Of a DNA stretch of 64,000 bases, positions 1 through 8,232 are shown in pieces. The stretch lies in the NCBI RefSeq assembly GCF_000092205.1, contig NC_014216.1:124001-188000 (forward strand), in the 5' to 3' direction. The translations under genes were made by a program, and so were the position numbers. The stretch is from Desulfurivibrio alkaliphilus AHT 2 (lineage in GTDB: Bacteria; Desulfobacterota; Desulfobulbia; Desulfobulbales; Desulfurivibrionaceae). How positions within the stretch are numbered: position 1 is the first letter of the stretch; the number at the start of each line of letters is the position of its first letter. The notes beneath the pieces were generated by a model, which searched no databases, had not been told where the DNA came from, and saw nothing but the letters and a program-made list of their open reading frames with translations.

Positions 1-889
1 TTTCCTGGTAGGTGACCAGCACCTCTTTTTGCGGGTGATCTGCAGGCAAGACGTCGGCCACCAGCAGGCGCCCGGCGGGGAAGATAATCCCTTCGGCGGC
101 GCGGCCGGCAGCCTCGACGTAGCGGATATTGCCAAAACCGTGGCTCTGGAAGAGGGGAACCTCCCAGCCGGCCTGGCGCATGTTGCGGGCCAGGATGGCC
201 TGGGCCGGCACGATGGACCAGTTGACCACCGCTTCCACTTCGCGGTTGGACATCAGCCGGGTGACCAGGGCCGAAAGATCGGTGGCGCGGCTGTCATAAA
301 CCTCGTTTTCCAGAATTTCAATGCCGTAATCCGGGGCGATCTGGGCGATCTGATTGCGGCCGGCCTGGCCGAAGCCGGTGTTACCGCTGACCACCGCGAT
401 CTTGCTGATGCCCATGTCGTTCATGGTCTTGAAGATCTGCATGGCGGCAAAGCGATCGTTCTGGGGGGTTTTGAAAACATAACGGGCCAGCGGGTTGACG
501 ATGGCCTCGGCGGCGGCCAGCGAGATCAGGATGGTGCGGCCGCCCTCGGCGATCTGCTTGATGCGCATGGTCTCGCCGCTGGTGGAGGGGCCGATGATGG
601 CAAAGACCCGCTGCTCCTCAATGAGCTGGCGGGTAAAAGACATCGCCCGCTCGGGGCTGCCGGCGGAGTCGCGAATGATCAGCTCAACCTTCTTGCCGTT
701 GATGCCGCCCTGTTCGTTGAGCTCCTCGGCCAGCATCTCCAGGGTCCGGGCCTCGGGGGCGCCCAGAAAGGAGGCGCCGCCGGTAACCGCCAGGATGGCG
801 CCGATCTTGATGGTTTCGGCCACCGCCGCAACCGCACTGAAGCCCAGCATGGCCAGGGCGATGATGGTGGTCAGCAGCAATTTTTTCAT
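1..889 (-). CDS. Branched-chain amino acid ABC transporter substrate-binding protein (LivK-like), 3' end outside window
   Basis: The reading frame starts at 889 behind a good ribosome site (GGAGGG, 6 bases upstream) and runs off the left edge, leaving about 296 residues. Residues 1-24 form a signal peptide with a probable AVA-E cleavage site and no lipobox, so the mature protein should be a soluble periplasmic receptor. The next residues (IKIGAILAVTGG) match the start of type I periplasmic binding proteins of the Leu/Ile/Val family. Conserved IIGPSTSGET-type and VVSGNTGFG-type segments follow. It lies directly upstream of the left edge, where permease and ATPase genes would be expected. The neighbouring PaaK/Ior genes suggest an amino acid or aromatic acid ligand; this is inference. 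Confidence 0.85.
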   Translation of the reverse strand, partial: MKKLLLTTIIALAMLGFSAVAAVAETIKIGAILAVTGGASFLGAPEARTLEMLAEELNEQGGINGKKVELIIRDSAGSPERAMSFTRQLIEEQRVFAIIGPSTSGETMRIKQIAEGGRTILISLAAAEAIVNPLARYVFKTPQNDRFAAMQIFKTMNDMGISKIAVVSGNTGFGQAGRNQIAQIAPDYGIEILENEVYDSRATDLSALVTRLMSNREVEAVVNWSIVPAQAILARNMRQAGWEVPLFQSHGFGNIRYVEAAGRAAEGIIFPAGRLLVADVLPADHPQKEVLVTYQE

Positions 890-922
890 AACTTTCCCTC
901 CGTTGTTTAATGTTGAAGCGCT

Positions 923-1354
923 CTAAAGCTTGTGAACCTCTTCGTCGGACAGCAGTTTGCAACCGTTCTCCTGCAGTACCCGGCAGGCCTTGTCCGGGTC
1001 GTCGAAGCGGAACAGCAGCAGCCCGGTTTCCCCGCTGTGCTGGGTGAAGGCGTACATGTATTCGACGTTGAGCTGGGCCTGCTGCACCACTTTCAAAATC
1101 GAGTCCAGGCTGCCCGGCTGATCGGGTACCGCCACCGCCACTACCTCGGTGATGCCGACGGTAAAGTTATCTTCTTTCAGCGCTTTAGCCGCCTGGTCGG
1201 TATCGCTGACCACCAGCCGCAGGATGCCGAAATCGGCGGTGTCGGCCAGCGACAGGGCCCGGATGTTGATGCCGTGCTTGGCCAGGGTGGCGGTGATATC
1301 GGCCAGCCGGCCGGACTTGTTCTCCAAAAAGATGGTGATCTGGCGAATTTTCAT
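923..1354 (-). CDS. Tandem ACT-domain protein, 143 aa
   Basis: Two ACT modules are visible, at about residues 1-70 (KIRQITIFLENKSGRLADI) and 72-143 (VVAVAVPDQPGSLDSI). Each carries the Gly-Arg/Ser-Leu turn that opens the ligand helix. ACT domains bind small molecules, usually amino acids. In anaerobes such stand-alone double-ACT proteins commonly sit beside indolepyruvate oxidoreductase and phenylacetate-CoA ligase, as here. The start at 1354 has a GGGAGG ribosome site. It lies 17 bases downstream of paaK and probably shares its transcript. A role as sensor of an aromatic or branched-chain amino acid is inferred from context only. Confidence 0.85.
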   Translation of the reverse strand: MKIRQITIFLENKSGRLADITATLAKHGINIRALSLADTADFGILRLVVSDTDQAAKALKEDNFTVGITEVVAVAVPDQPGSLDSILKVVQQAQLNVEYMYAFTQHSGETGLLLFRFDDPDKACRVLQENGCKLLSDEEVHKL

Positions 1355-1371
1355 TCCACAGTCCTCCCGGC

Positions 1372-2673
1372 TTAAATTTTTCTTTGATCAATCACCCTTT
1401 GCGCCTTGCCTTCGCTGCGCTGGATGCTTTTGGGTTCCACCAGGCTGACCTTGCAACTGATCCCCAGCAGGTCCTTGATGTTGCCCTGCAGCTTCTTCTG
1501 CAGGTTTTCCAGTTCCTTGACCCGGTCGGAGAAGATCGCCTCGCTGACCTCCACCTGCACCTCGATGTTATCCAGCGAACCCTGGCGGGTAACGATGATC
1601 TGGTAGTGGGGCTCCACCCCTTCGATGGCCATGATAACCTCTTCGATCTGCGAGGGGAAGACGTTGACCCCGCGAATGATCATCATGTCGTCGGTACGGC
1701 CGGTGACCTTGGGCATGCGGTGGAAGCTGCGGCCGCAGGTGCAGACATCGGGGATCAGTCGGGAGATATCCTTGGTGCGATAACGGATCACCGGGAAGGC
1801 TTCCTTGGTCAGGGTGGTAAAGACCAGTTCCCCTTCCTCGCCCACCGGCAGCGGCTCGAAGGTGTCACGATGGACGATTTCCGGCAGGAAATGATCTTCC
1901 ATGATGTGCAGCCCCCGCTGCTCTTCCCGGCATTCGGCGGCCACTCCCGGGCCGATGATCTCCGACAGGCCGTAAATGTCGATGGCCTTGATCTTCAGCC
2001 GGCTTTCAATTTCCGCCCGCATGGCCTCGCTCCAGGGTTCGGCCCCGAAGACCCCCACCCGCAGCTTGAGATCCGCCGGGTCAACCCCCATGGCGGCCAT
2101 GGTGTCGGCGATGTTCAACGCATAGGAGGGGGTGGAGAGCAGCACCGTGGTGCCGAAATCCTGCATGATCTGGATCTGGCGCTTGGTGTTGCCGCCGGAG
2201 ATGGGGATCACCGCGCAGCCCAGGTTTTCCGCCCCGTAGTGGGCGCCCAGGCCCCCGGTGAACAGCCCGTAGCCGTAAGCGTTTTGTACGATATCCCGGT
2301 GGCTGACCCCGGCGGCGGCCAGGGTCCGGCTCATCAGTTCGGCCCAGAGGCCCAGGTCGCGCTTGGTGTAACCCACCACCGTGGGTTTGCCGGTGGTGCC
2401 GGAGGAGGCGTGGATGCGGACAATCCGCTCCATGGGTACGGTGAAAAGGCCAAAAGGGTAATTCTGCCGCAGGTCTTCCTTGGTGGTGAAGGGCAAGCGC
2501 TTAATGTCGGTCAGCGAGCGGATATCGCCCGGGGAAACCCCCGCCTGGTCCATCTTTTGGCGATAGTAGGGCACGGTGGCATAAACCCGGGCCACGGTGT
2601 TCTGCAGCCGTCTGAGCTGGATGGTTTCCAGCTCTTCCCGGGGCATGGTTTCGGCTTGCTCGTTCCAGATCAT
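1372..2673 (-). CDS. paaK: Phenylacetate-CoA ligase (AMP-forming)
   Basis: The 433-residue length is normal for PaaK. The adenylate-forming signature [14 protein letters not shown] lies near residue 90, and [12 protein letters not shown] and YRTKDIS give the later core motifs of the ANL superfamily. The family converts phenylacetate or other aryl acetates to CoA thioesters with ATP. Downstream of IorAB it would activate acids or capture products of aromatic 2-oxoacid metabolism. A second possibility, discussed for archaeal and bacterial homologues, is that it acts as an aryl-acetate:CoA ligase conserving ATP in reverse. The start at 2673 has GGAGAAG upstream. The 39-base gap to iorB is very A/T-rich. 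Confidence 0.9.
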   Translation of the reverse strand: MIWNEQAETMPREELETIQLRRLQNTVARVYATVPYYRQKMDQAGVSPGDIRSLTDIKRLPFTTKEDLRQNYPFGLFTVPMERIVRIHASSGTTGKPTVVGYTKRDLGLWAELMSRTLAAAGVSHRDIVQNAYGYGLFTGGLGAHYGAENLGCAVIPISGGNTKRQIQIMQDFGTTVLLSTPSYALNIADTMAAMGVDPADLKLRVGVFGAEPWSEAMRAEIESRLKIKAIDIYGLSEIIGPGVAAECREEQRGLHIMEDHFLPEIVHRDTFEPLPVGEEGELVFTTLTKEAFPVIRYRTKDISRLIPDVCTCGRSFHRMPKVTGRTDDMMIIRGVNVFPSQIEEVIMAIEGVEPHYQIIVTRQGSLDNIEVQVEVSEAIFSDRVKELENLQKKLQGNIKDLLGISCKVSLVEPKSIQRSEGKAQRVIDQRKI

Positions 2674-2712
2674 GGCAACTTCTCCACTGGCTGCTTATTT
2701 TTTTTATTTTTT

Positions 2713-3300
2713 TTAATCTTTTTCAATCGCCGCCCGCCCGGCCTTGAAGGCCTGCAGGTTGACCTCCTGGATCCTGGCCGGCAGCCGGGTGGCGATTACC
2801 TCATGGAAGGCCTCGGCCGGTAAAGGCAGGAAGGTGGACAGGGCCCCCACCAGGACCACGTTGGCGGCCTTGATGTTGCCCAATTCCTTGGCGATGGCAT
2901 AAGCGTCCACCGGGATCACGGCAATGCCTTGCCTGGTAAGGGCGTCCAGGCAGTTGTCCGGGTAGGTCGCCTTGCCGGTGGCCACCGAGGGGGGCATGAT
3001 CCGCTGGGTGTTGACGATTACCTTGCTGTTCCGGTTCAGGTAGGGCAGGTAACGGGCCGCTTCCATGGTTTCAAAGGCCAACTGAAAATCCACCGTCCCC
3101 GGCTCAATCAGCGGCGAATAGACCCTGGTCTGGTCGAAACGTAGATGGGCCTCCACCGAGCCGCCCCGCTGGGCCATGCCGTGTACTTCGCTTTTTTTGA
3201 GGTCGAAACCGGCGTTAATCAGTGCATACGCCGTCATCTCGCTGGCCAGCAGAATCCCCTGGCCGCCCACCCCGACAAAATGGATATTACCCTGGTTCAT
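2713..3300 (-). CDS. iorB: Indolepyruvate:ferredoxin oxidoreductase, beta subunit
   Basis: The chosen start at 3300 (195 residues) has GGAGGTG 5 bases upstream and overlaps the iorA stop as ATGA, showing translational coupling; a longer in-frame extension lacks support. The sequence opens with NIHFVGVGGQGILLASEM, the gamma-domain signature of 2-oxoacid:acceptor oxidoreductases. It continues with the conserved KKSEVHGMAQRGG segment. With IorA it would decarboxylate and oxidise indolepyruvate or phenylpyruvate to aryl-acetyl-CoA while reducing ferredoxin in the cytoplasm. Confidence 0.92.
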   Translation of the reverse strand: MNQGNIHFVGVGGQGILLASEMTAYALINAGFDLKKSEVHGMAQRGGSVEAHLRFDQTRVYSPLIEPGTVDFQLAFETMEAARYLPYLNRNSKVIVNTQRIMPPSVATGKATYPDNCLDALTRQGIAVIPVDAYAIAKELGNIKAANVVLVGALSTFLPLPAEAFHEVIATRLPARIQEVNLQAFKAGRAAIEKD

Positions 3301-5117
3301 CGGCTCACCTCCTCTTTGCTGATGGCTTCGAACTTGCACAGCTCATAGCACTGGCCGCAACCGATGCACATATCTTCGTTGATCAGGGCGTAACCCTTTT
3401 GCTTTTCCTTCTTGCCCATGGCTTTGGCCTCTTCCGGGGTCAGCGGCTGCCAGTTAATGGCCGGGCAACCCAGCCGCAGGCACATGGTGCAACCGGTGCA
3501 GTTTTCGGTCACGCTGTGGAAGGGCTTTTTGGGCCGCTTCTTTTCGTCCACGGTGAGCACGCAGGGGAAACGGGTGATCACCACCGAAACCTCAGGCCGG
3601 GCGATCTCTTCTTTCAGCACCTGGTAGGTGGCCTCGATCTCGTGGGGGTTGACGGTGCGCACATGCTTGACCCCCACCGCCCGGCAGAGCTCGGGAAAAT
3701 CGATGGTGGGGGACGGATCGTAGTTGATGGTGGTGCCCGAGGCCGGGTTGGGCTGCTGGCCGGTCATGCCGGTGATCCGGTTGTCTAGGATGATAATGGT
3801 GGAGCAGCCCTTGTTGTAGACCGAGTTGATCAGGCCGTTGAGGCCGGTGTGGAGAAAGGTGGAATCACCGATCACCGCCACTACCTTCCCTTGGGCCTCT
3901 TCGCCCAGAGCCTTGTCCATGCCGTGGGCCATGCCGACGCTGGCGCCCATGCAAACGCAGGCGTCCATGGCCGACAGGGGCGGCAGAAAGCCCAAGGTGT
4001 AGCAGCCGATATCGCCGGAAACAAAGACCTTGAGGCGGTTCAAGTTATAAAACAGCCCCCGGTGGGGGCAGCCGGGGCACATGTTGGGCGGCCGCGGCGG
4101 CAGTTCAACAGGTTCGAACAAATCGGCCGGGGCCTGGCCGGTTATGGCCCGGCGGACCACACTGGGGGTCAATTCGCCGATGGCGGGAATCACTTCCTTG
4201 CCGATGCAGGCAATCCCCATGGCCTTGATCCGGGTTTCCAGGAAGGGGTCGAGATCTTCCACCACGTAAAGCTTTTCCACCCGGGCGGCAAAGTCGCGAA
4301 TCAGTTGCTCCGGCAGCGGGTAGACCAGGCCCAGCTTGAGCACCGTGGCCTCGGGAAAGGCTTCCTTAACGTAGAGGTAAGAGGTGCCGGCGGCGATAAA
4401 GCCGATCTTGTTGTCTCCCGGCTCGATGCGATTCAGTTCGCTGGTTTCCGCCAGCTCCCGCAGGCGCTGCTGGCGCTTTTCCACCTCCACCCGCCGGTTG
4501 CGGGCGTTGGCCGGCAGCATCACCAGCTTGGCGGGCAGAAGTTCGATACCGGGGGTCAGGGCGGAGCTTTCCACCTGACCGGAGGTGACGATACCCTTAA
4601 CATGGGATACCCGGGTGCAACTGCGGAGCAGCACCGGGGTGTCGTATTCCTCGCTGAGATGGTAGGCGATTTTTAAAAAATCCTTGGCCTCGCCCGGGTC
4701 GGCGGGCTCCAGCATGGGCAGCTTGGCGGCATAAGCGTAGTTACGGCTGTCCTGCTCATTCTGCGAGCTGTACATGGAGGGATCGTCGGCCACCACAATG
4801 ACCAGCCCGCCGCGCACCCCGGTGTAGGAGGCGGTAAAAAGCGGATCGGCGGCCACGTTGAGGCCCACGTGCTTCATGGTGGCTAACGCCCGGACGCCGG
4901 CAAAAGAAGCGCCGATGGCCACTTCCAGTCCCACCTTTTCATTGGGGGCCCACTCGGTGTAGATCTCCGAATAGTTGACGACGTTTTCCAGAATTTCCGT
5001 GGAGGGGGTGCCGGGGTAGCCGGAGGCCACTTTCACCGAGGCCTCATGGGCCCCCAGGGCCAGGGCCTCGTTGCCTGAAAGCCAGAGTTTCTCCGGGGCG
5101 GATGGTTGCGAGGTCAA
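3297..5117 (-). CDS. iorA: Indolepyruvate:ferredoxin oxidoreductase, alpha subunit
   Basis: The open frame extends to 5318 but its first 67 codons overlap the porin gene and look unlike an IorA N-terminus. A TTG at 5117 preceded by GAGG at 8 bases gives a normal beginning (TSQPSAPEKLWLSGNEALALGA), so a 606-residue protein is proposed. Visible parts are the pyrimidine-binding domain (SGYPGTPSTEI), the TPP-binding core (NMCPGCPHRG, then GDIGCYTLG and the GDSTF..N stretch), and two C-terminal ferredoxin clusters (CTGCTMCLRLGCP and CIGCGQCYELC). It partners with IorB. Translation from a rare start codon is the odd point. Confidence 0.92.
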   Translation of the reverse strand: MTSQPSAPEKLWLSGNEALALGAHEASVKVASGYPGTPSTEILENVVNYSEIYTEWAPNEKVGLEVAIGASFAGVRALATMKHVGLNVAADPLFTASYTGVRGGLVIVVADDPSMYSSQNEQDSRNYAYAAKLPMLEPADPGEAKDFLKIAYHLSEEYDTPVLLRSCTRVSHVKGIVTSGQVESSALTPGIELLPAKLVMLPANARNRRVEVEKRQQRLRELAETSELNRIEPGDNKIGFIAAGTSYLYVKEAFPEATVLKLGLVYPLPEQLIRDFAARVEKLYVVEDLDPFLETRIKAMGIACIGKEVIPAIGELTPSVVRRAITGQAPADLFEPVELPPRPPNMCPGCPHRGLFYNLNRLKVFVSGDIGCYTLGFLPPLSAMDACVCMGASVGMAHGMDKALGEEAQGKVVAVIGDSTFLHTGLNGLINSVYNKGCSTIIILDNRITGMTGQQPNPASGTTINYDPSPTIDFPELCRAVGVKHVRTVNPHEIEATYQVLKEEIARPEVSVVITRFPCVLTVDEKKRPKKPFHSVTENCTGCTMCLRLGCPAINWQPLTPEEAKAMGKKEKQKGYALINEDMCIGCGQCYELCKFEAISKEEVSR

Positions 5118-5157
5118 GGTTTTTTCCTCAAGTCTGATAACAAGTTTGTCTTTAGAC

Positions 5158-5193
5158 AAAAGGGTGAGGGCAACCTGGTCGCCCCCACCCTTT
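5158..5193 (-). terminator. Probable terminator between porin and iorA
   Basis: On the minus strand AAAGGGTG(GGGGC) pairs with GCCCTCACCCTTT around a 9-base loop, followed by TTTTGTCT. It lies between the porin stop and the proposed iorA start. The stem has one bulge, so strength is uncertain. Confidence 0.5.
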
Positions 5194-5250
5194 GCCGGTT
5201 TAAGCTGAACAAGGTGCTTCCAAGTAATGATGGATGCACTTTTTGCAGTA

Positions 5251-6633
5251 CTAGAAACGGTACGCAACCTCCCAGAAGACCTCGGTGGCGCTGTCGTCGT
5301 TGTCCTCGAAAGCGTCACCCGGCTCGAGCATGGCAGCGTAAAGACCGAAGCTCAACTGCGGGGTGTATTGATACCTGAAAGTGGCCTGATAATAGTCGCC
5401 AAAATCCTTGTCTACCCCGGGGTCGGTCCGGTTGAACGAAAGATCGGAATAGGAGAGGTTGGCCGAAAGTTTCGGGGTTAACTGGGCCGAGGCGCCAACG
5501 GTGATTATCTGCAGGTTGGAATAGATGGCCTCGCCGGTTACGCCGCTGTAGTCACCAAAGCTGCTGTATGCCTGATTGAGGTTGTTGGGAGGCACATTGA
5601 GATATTTCCAGGCCAGCAGGTCGCCCCACTGCGGCCAGCCGCCGTAGAATACGTCCCACTGCTCGTTGTCGTCAGTGCCCCGTTTGTTACCGCTGAGGTA
5701 TGAGTAGTTGGCATAAAACCGGGGAGTGAAAGCGGTGTTTTGCAGGGTGTAACCGGCATCGAGTTTCATGCCGTAGGCTTTCTGGTCGACATCTTTGGTG
5801 GCGTCACCTCTCTGGATGGCGCCCTCCAGGGAGTAGTCCAGGCCGTTTTGCAGGCGGTCAGAGAACCGGGCGCCGTACATCCAGATATCTTTGTCCAGGG
5901 TCTCATCTTTACGGTTAAGGGCGTACAGCTCCTGGCGCATCCCGGTGAGCGGGCACTCCTGGTTGATCAGGTAGAAACCGGCCAGGGTGATATCGTCTCT
6001 TACGCTATGCCCTGGGGTGTTTTCCCGGTCTTTCATGTAGATGGCGTCCAGGCTGACCAGGTCGGTTAAGTGAAAGCGCAGCTTGATGCCGTCAAAGTAG
6101 ATGGAAGTTGAGCCGTACTGGGACTGACCGTCAAGGATCACGAAACCGCTGCCGTAAATCAAGTTCTGGCGGCCCAGGGTGGCGTCCACCGGCAGGCCGA
6201 ACAGGTTGTTGGCCTGTATGTATGCGTTATCGAGAAAAACCTTGTTGTCAACGTTGTCACCGGCGTCATCGGTTTCGCCCCAACTCTGGTTGGTGAACTG
6301 AATACGAACGCTGACGTCGTCGGTGGCCTGGTAGTTGGCCCAGAGGCTGCCTTTGAGCCGGAAGGCGTCGCGGTCGTCGCCTTTGTTGTCGTCGTCAAAA
6401 GTCCAGACATTGCGAATCCGGTAGCCACGGAAGATTACTTCGCCGCCCATACTCAACTGGTCGGAGCTTAGGCCCCCTTTGCCGCTCTCGTCCTGCTGCT
6501 TCAGCTCGGTGATTTCGGCCTGCATGGCCTGCATTTGGCCCTCGAGCTCGGCAATGCGGTCGGTGTCGGCCGCCGCCAGGGCCGGCCAGGCGACCAGTCC
6601 GGCCAAAGCCAAGGTAGAAATTTTTTTAATCAT
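5251..6633 (-). CDS. Outer-membrane porin-like beta-barrel with N-terminal coiled coil, 460 aa
   Basis: The start at 6633 follows a GGAGGGAGGAGGG tract. Residues 1-21 form a signal peptide ending ALA-A. A short heptad-like coiled coil follows (about 22-48, RIAELEGQMQAMQAEITELKQQ), a layout typical of trimeric or peptidoglycan-anchored porins. The rest is alternating hydrophobic/aromatic beta-strand sequence ending in a C-terminal Phe (EVAYRF), the signal recognised by the BAM complex. It resembles the DUF3373/alginate-type porin-like proteins of epsilon- and deltaproteobacteria, but the exact family is not certain. Substrate is unknown. It is the first gene upstream of iorA and is separated from it by a hairpin, so co-regulation is only possible. 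Confidence 0.8.
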   Translation of the reverse strand: MIKKISTLALAGLVAWPALAAADTDRIAELEGQMQAMQAEITELKQQDESGKGGLSSDQLSMGGEVIFRGYRIRNVWTFDDDNKGDDRDAFRLKGSLWANYQATDDVSVRIQFTNQSWGETDDAGDNVDNKVFLDNAYIQANNLFGLPVDATLGRQNLIYGSGFVILDGQSQYGSTSIYFDGIKLRFHLTDLVSLDAIYMKDRENTPGHSVRDDITLAGFYLINQECPLTGMRQELYALNRKDETLDKDIWMYGARFSDRLQNGLDYSLEGAIQRGDATKDVDQKAYGMKLDAGYTLQNTAFTPRFYANYSYLSGNKRGTDDNEQWDVFYGGWPQWGDLLAWKYLNVPPNNLNQAYSSFGDYSGVTGEAIYSNLQIITVGASAQLTPKLSANLSYSDLSFNRTDPGVDKDFGDYYQATFRYQYTPQLSFGLYAAMLEPGDAFEDNDDSATEVFWEVAYRF

Positions 6634-6864
6634 TACGCGCTCCCTCCTCCCTCCTGGATAATGGTTGGTGTCATGCAAACGGTTGAATTACTGTTCAATA
6701 ACAAATCAAGAAGGCTTCTTAACACGGATTTAATTTTTTGCAAAGTCAAAAATAAGAGCTTGATTATCCGGCAATAATTGTTTTGCATGAGTCTTTGAAA
6801 GGGGTGGTGGGAATTGTGGTAAAAATATTAAACGTTTCATTTTAGGCTGTTTTGGCGAGGTGTG

Positions 6865-7662
6865 ATGGATACTTCTTTGGTAAAAGCGGCTGAGGTTCTG
6901 GCCGGCTCCCGGTTTACCCTGGCGCTTACCGGGGCGGGAATTTCCGTGGAGTCCGGTATTCCGGACTTTCGCAGTGCCGGCGGGCTGTGGGCCCGCTTCA
7001 ACCCCGCCGAATATGCCACCATCGAGGCCTTCCGGCAGGATCCGCACAAGGTCTGGCGGATGCTGGCCGAGATGGATCGGCTGCTGGTACGCAGCCGGCC
7101 CAATCCGGCCCACCTGGGACTGGCGGAGTTGGAACGGTTGGGTTATCTGCAATTCGTGATTACCCAGAACGTGGACAACCTTCACCAGGCCGGCGGCTCG
7201 CAGCGGGTAATCGAGTTTCACGGCAACGCCGCCACCTTGGCCTGCCTGGCCTGCCATGCGGTCTACAGCCGGGCCGAGGTAAGCAACCAGGCGGTGCCGC
7301 CCAAATGCGTCTGCGGCCAGGTGCTGAAGCCGGAGGTGATCTTCTTCGGCGAGGAAATCCCGCCGCCGGTACTGGCCCAGGCCCATGACCTGGTCTCCCT
7401 GGCTCGGGTGCTGCTGGTGATCGGTACCTCGGCAGAGGTGGCGCCGGCCAGCATGTTGCCGCGGCTGGCCAAAGAGCATGGTGCCACGATTGTCGAAATC
7501 AACCCCGAAAAAACCCGGCTCACCGATGAGTTAACAGATATCCTGCTGCAGGGTCGGGCCGGTGAGATCATCCCGGCCTTGGTGGCCGAACTCAAACGCC
7601 GAACCACCGACGGCTGGCCGCCGGTCACCGGTTGCAGTCGATCGGCGCCGCGACCAGGGTAA
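6865..7662 (+). CDS. cobB: NAD-dependent protein deacylase, Sir2 family
   Basis: The 265-residue protein shows the sirtuin signatures in order: GAGISVESGIPDFR (NAD binding, about 24-37), TQNVDNLHQAGG (about 100), and the catalytic-base segment EFHGN. A zinc ribbon with CLACH and CVCG Cys pairs and the KPEVIFFGE segment complete the set. Such enzymes remove acyl groups from protein lysines using NAD in the cytoplasm. Two adjacent starts exist (GTG 6862, ATG 6865); ATG is preferred with GCGAGG upstream. No Tyr/Arg desuccinylase pair is evident in the loop after the GIPDFR motif, so acetyl-lysine is the likelier substrate; this is inference. Confidence 0.93.
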   Translation: MDTSLVKAAEVLAGSRFTLALTGAGISVESGIPDFRSAGGLWARFNPAEYATIEAFRQDPHKVWRMLAEMDRLLVRSRPNPAHLGLAELERLGYLQFVITQNVDNLHQAGGSQRVIEFHGNAATLACLACHAVYSRAEVSNQAVPPKCVCGQVLKPEVIFFGEEIPPPVLAQAHDLVSLARVLLVIGTSAEVAPASMLPRLAKEHGATIVEINPEKTRLTDELTDILLQGRAGEIIPALVAELKRRTTDGWPPVTGCSRSAPRPG

Positions 7663-7955
7663 CAGTCATTGGTTGTGGCACCGGGGTGGGGCCGCAAAAC
7701 CCGGTATCGACTCATTCTCGGCGGGCATCCTGCCCGCCTCCGAGGCGCCCGCCGCCTCCTGCGCATCCATGCGCCCGGCGGCGGGCGAACCCGTCGCTAC
7801 CGGGTTTTGCGCCCCCGTCCAGTTTCCCGGCGACTTTGACGTTGCCACCGAGCCGCGACAGGTTGTTATTGAGTCAACGGCCCGCCGTGTGTTATGCTTT
7901 GCAGCGAAAAGGAGTGAAGGGCATTGGGCGGGGGCGCCAGATTGGAGCCGGGCAT
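7663..7955 (+). other. Intergenic stretch with a large nested palindrome
   Basis: No convincing gene is present; open frames here are unsupported by ribosome sites or recognisable protein features. The region is dominated by the palindromic element described at 7688-7815 and then leads into the convergent terminator of the tRNA gene. Confidence 0.6.
7688..7815. repeat. Nested palindromic element with three stems
   Basis: Outer arms 7688-7711 and 7793-7815 pair almost perfectly (GGGGC-GCAAAACCCGGTA and its complement, then TCGAC against GTCGC). Inside are two further hairpins. The first is GGCGGGCA/TGCCCGCC at 7720-7738 with a 3-base loop. The second is GCCCGCCGCC/GGCGGCGGGC at 7747-7786, itself containing GCGCA/TGCGC around TCCA. 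The fold is a three-way junction. Function is unknown; candidates are a REP/BIME-type mobile repeat or a structured RNA at the end of the sirtuin transcript. Confidence 0.75.
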
Positions 7956-7990
7956 AAAAAAAGGGGCTGCGGAATCTTCCGCAACCCCTT
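7956..7990 (-). terminator. Rho-independent terminator of tRNA-Lys
   Basis: On the minus strand GGGGTTGCGG and CCGCAGCCCC form a 10-bp stem (one G-T mismatch region) around AAGATT, followed by a run of seven T. It lies 9 bases beyond the CCA end of the tRNA. Confidence 0.9.
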
Positions 7991-7998
7991 GCTTTTGC

Positions 7999-8074
7999 TG
8001 GTGGGCCGTCAGGGACTCGAACCCCGAACCTGCTGATTAAGAGTCAGATGCTCTACCAGTTGAGCTAACGGCCC
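7999..8074 (-). tRNA. tRNA-Lys (anticodon CUU)
   Basis: The 76-nt cloverleaf is complete: acceptor stem GGGCCGT/ACGGCCC, D arm TAGCTCA..TGGTAGAGC, and anticodon loop CTCTTAA read as CUU within stem CTGA/TCAG. The T arm is GGGGTTCGAGTCCC, the discriminator is A, and CCA is encoded. A strong terminator follows, so it is probably a single-gene transcript. Confidence 0.97.
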
Positions 8075-8232
8075 CATTGGGGCTGATCAAGCCGCAAAAA
8101 AGAGTTATTTAGCATACCGCCGGCCGGCCGTCAAGGATGATTGTCGTGCTGCTTGGCTGCTTCAATGATACAAAAATAATATTTTAAGTGCGATAGCCTG
8201 AACAGGCGCAAATTTGCAGGAGGTTTTCAGTT

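Noticed and set aside
1384-2823. Long plus-strand frame opposite paaK
   Set aside because: It is an antisense shadow; the minus strand carries all PaaK motifs and a proper ribosome site. High GC content creates many such frames.
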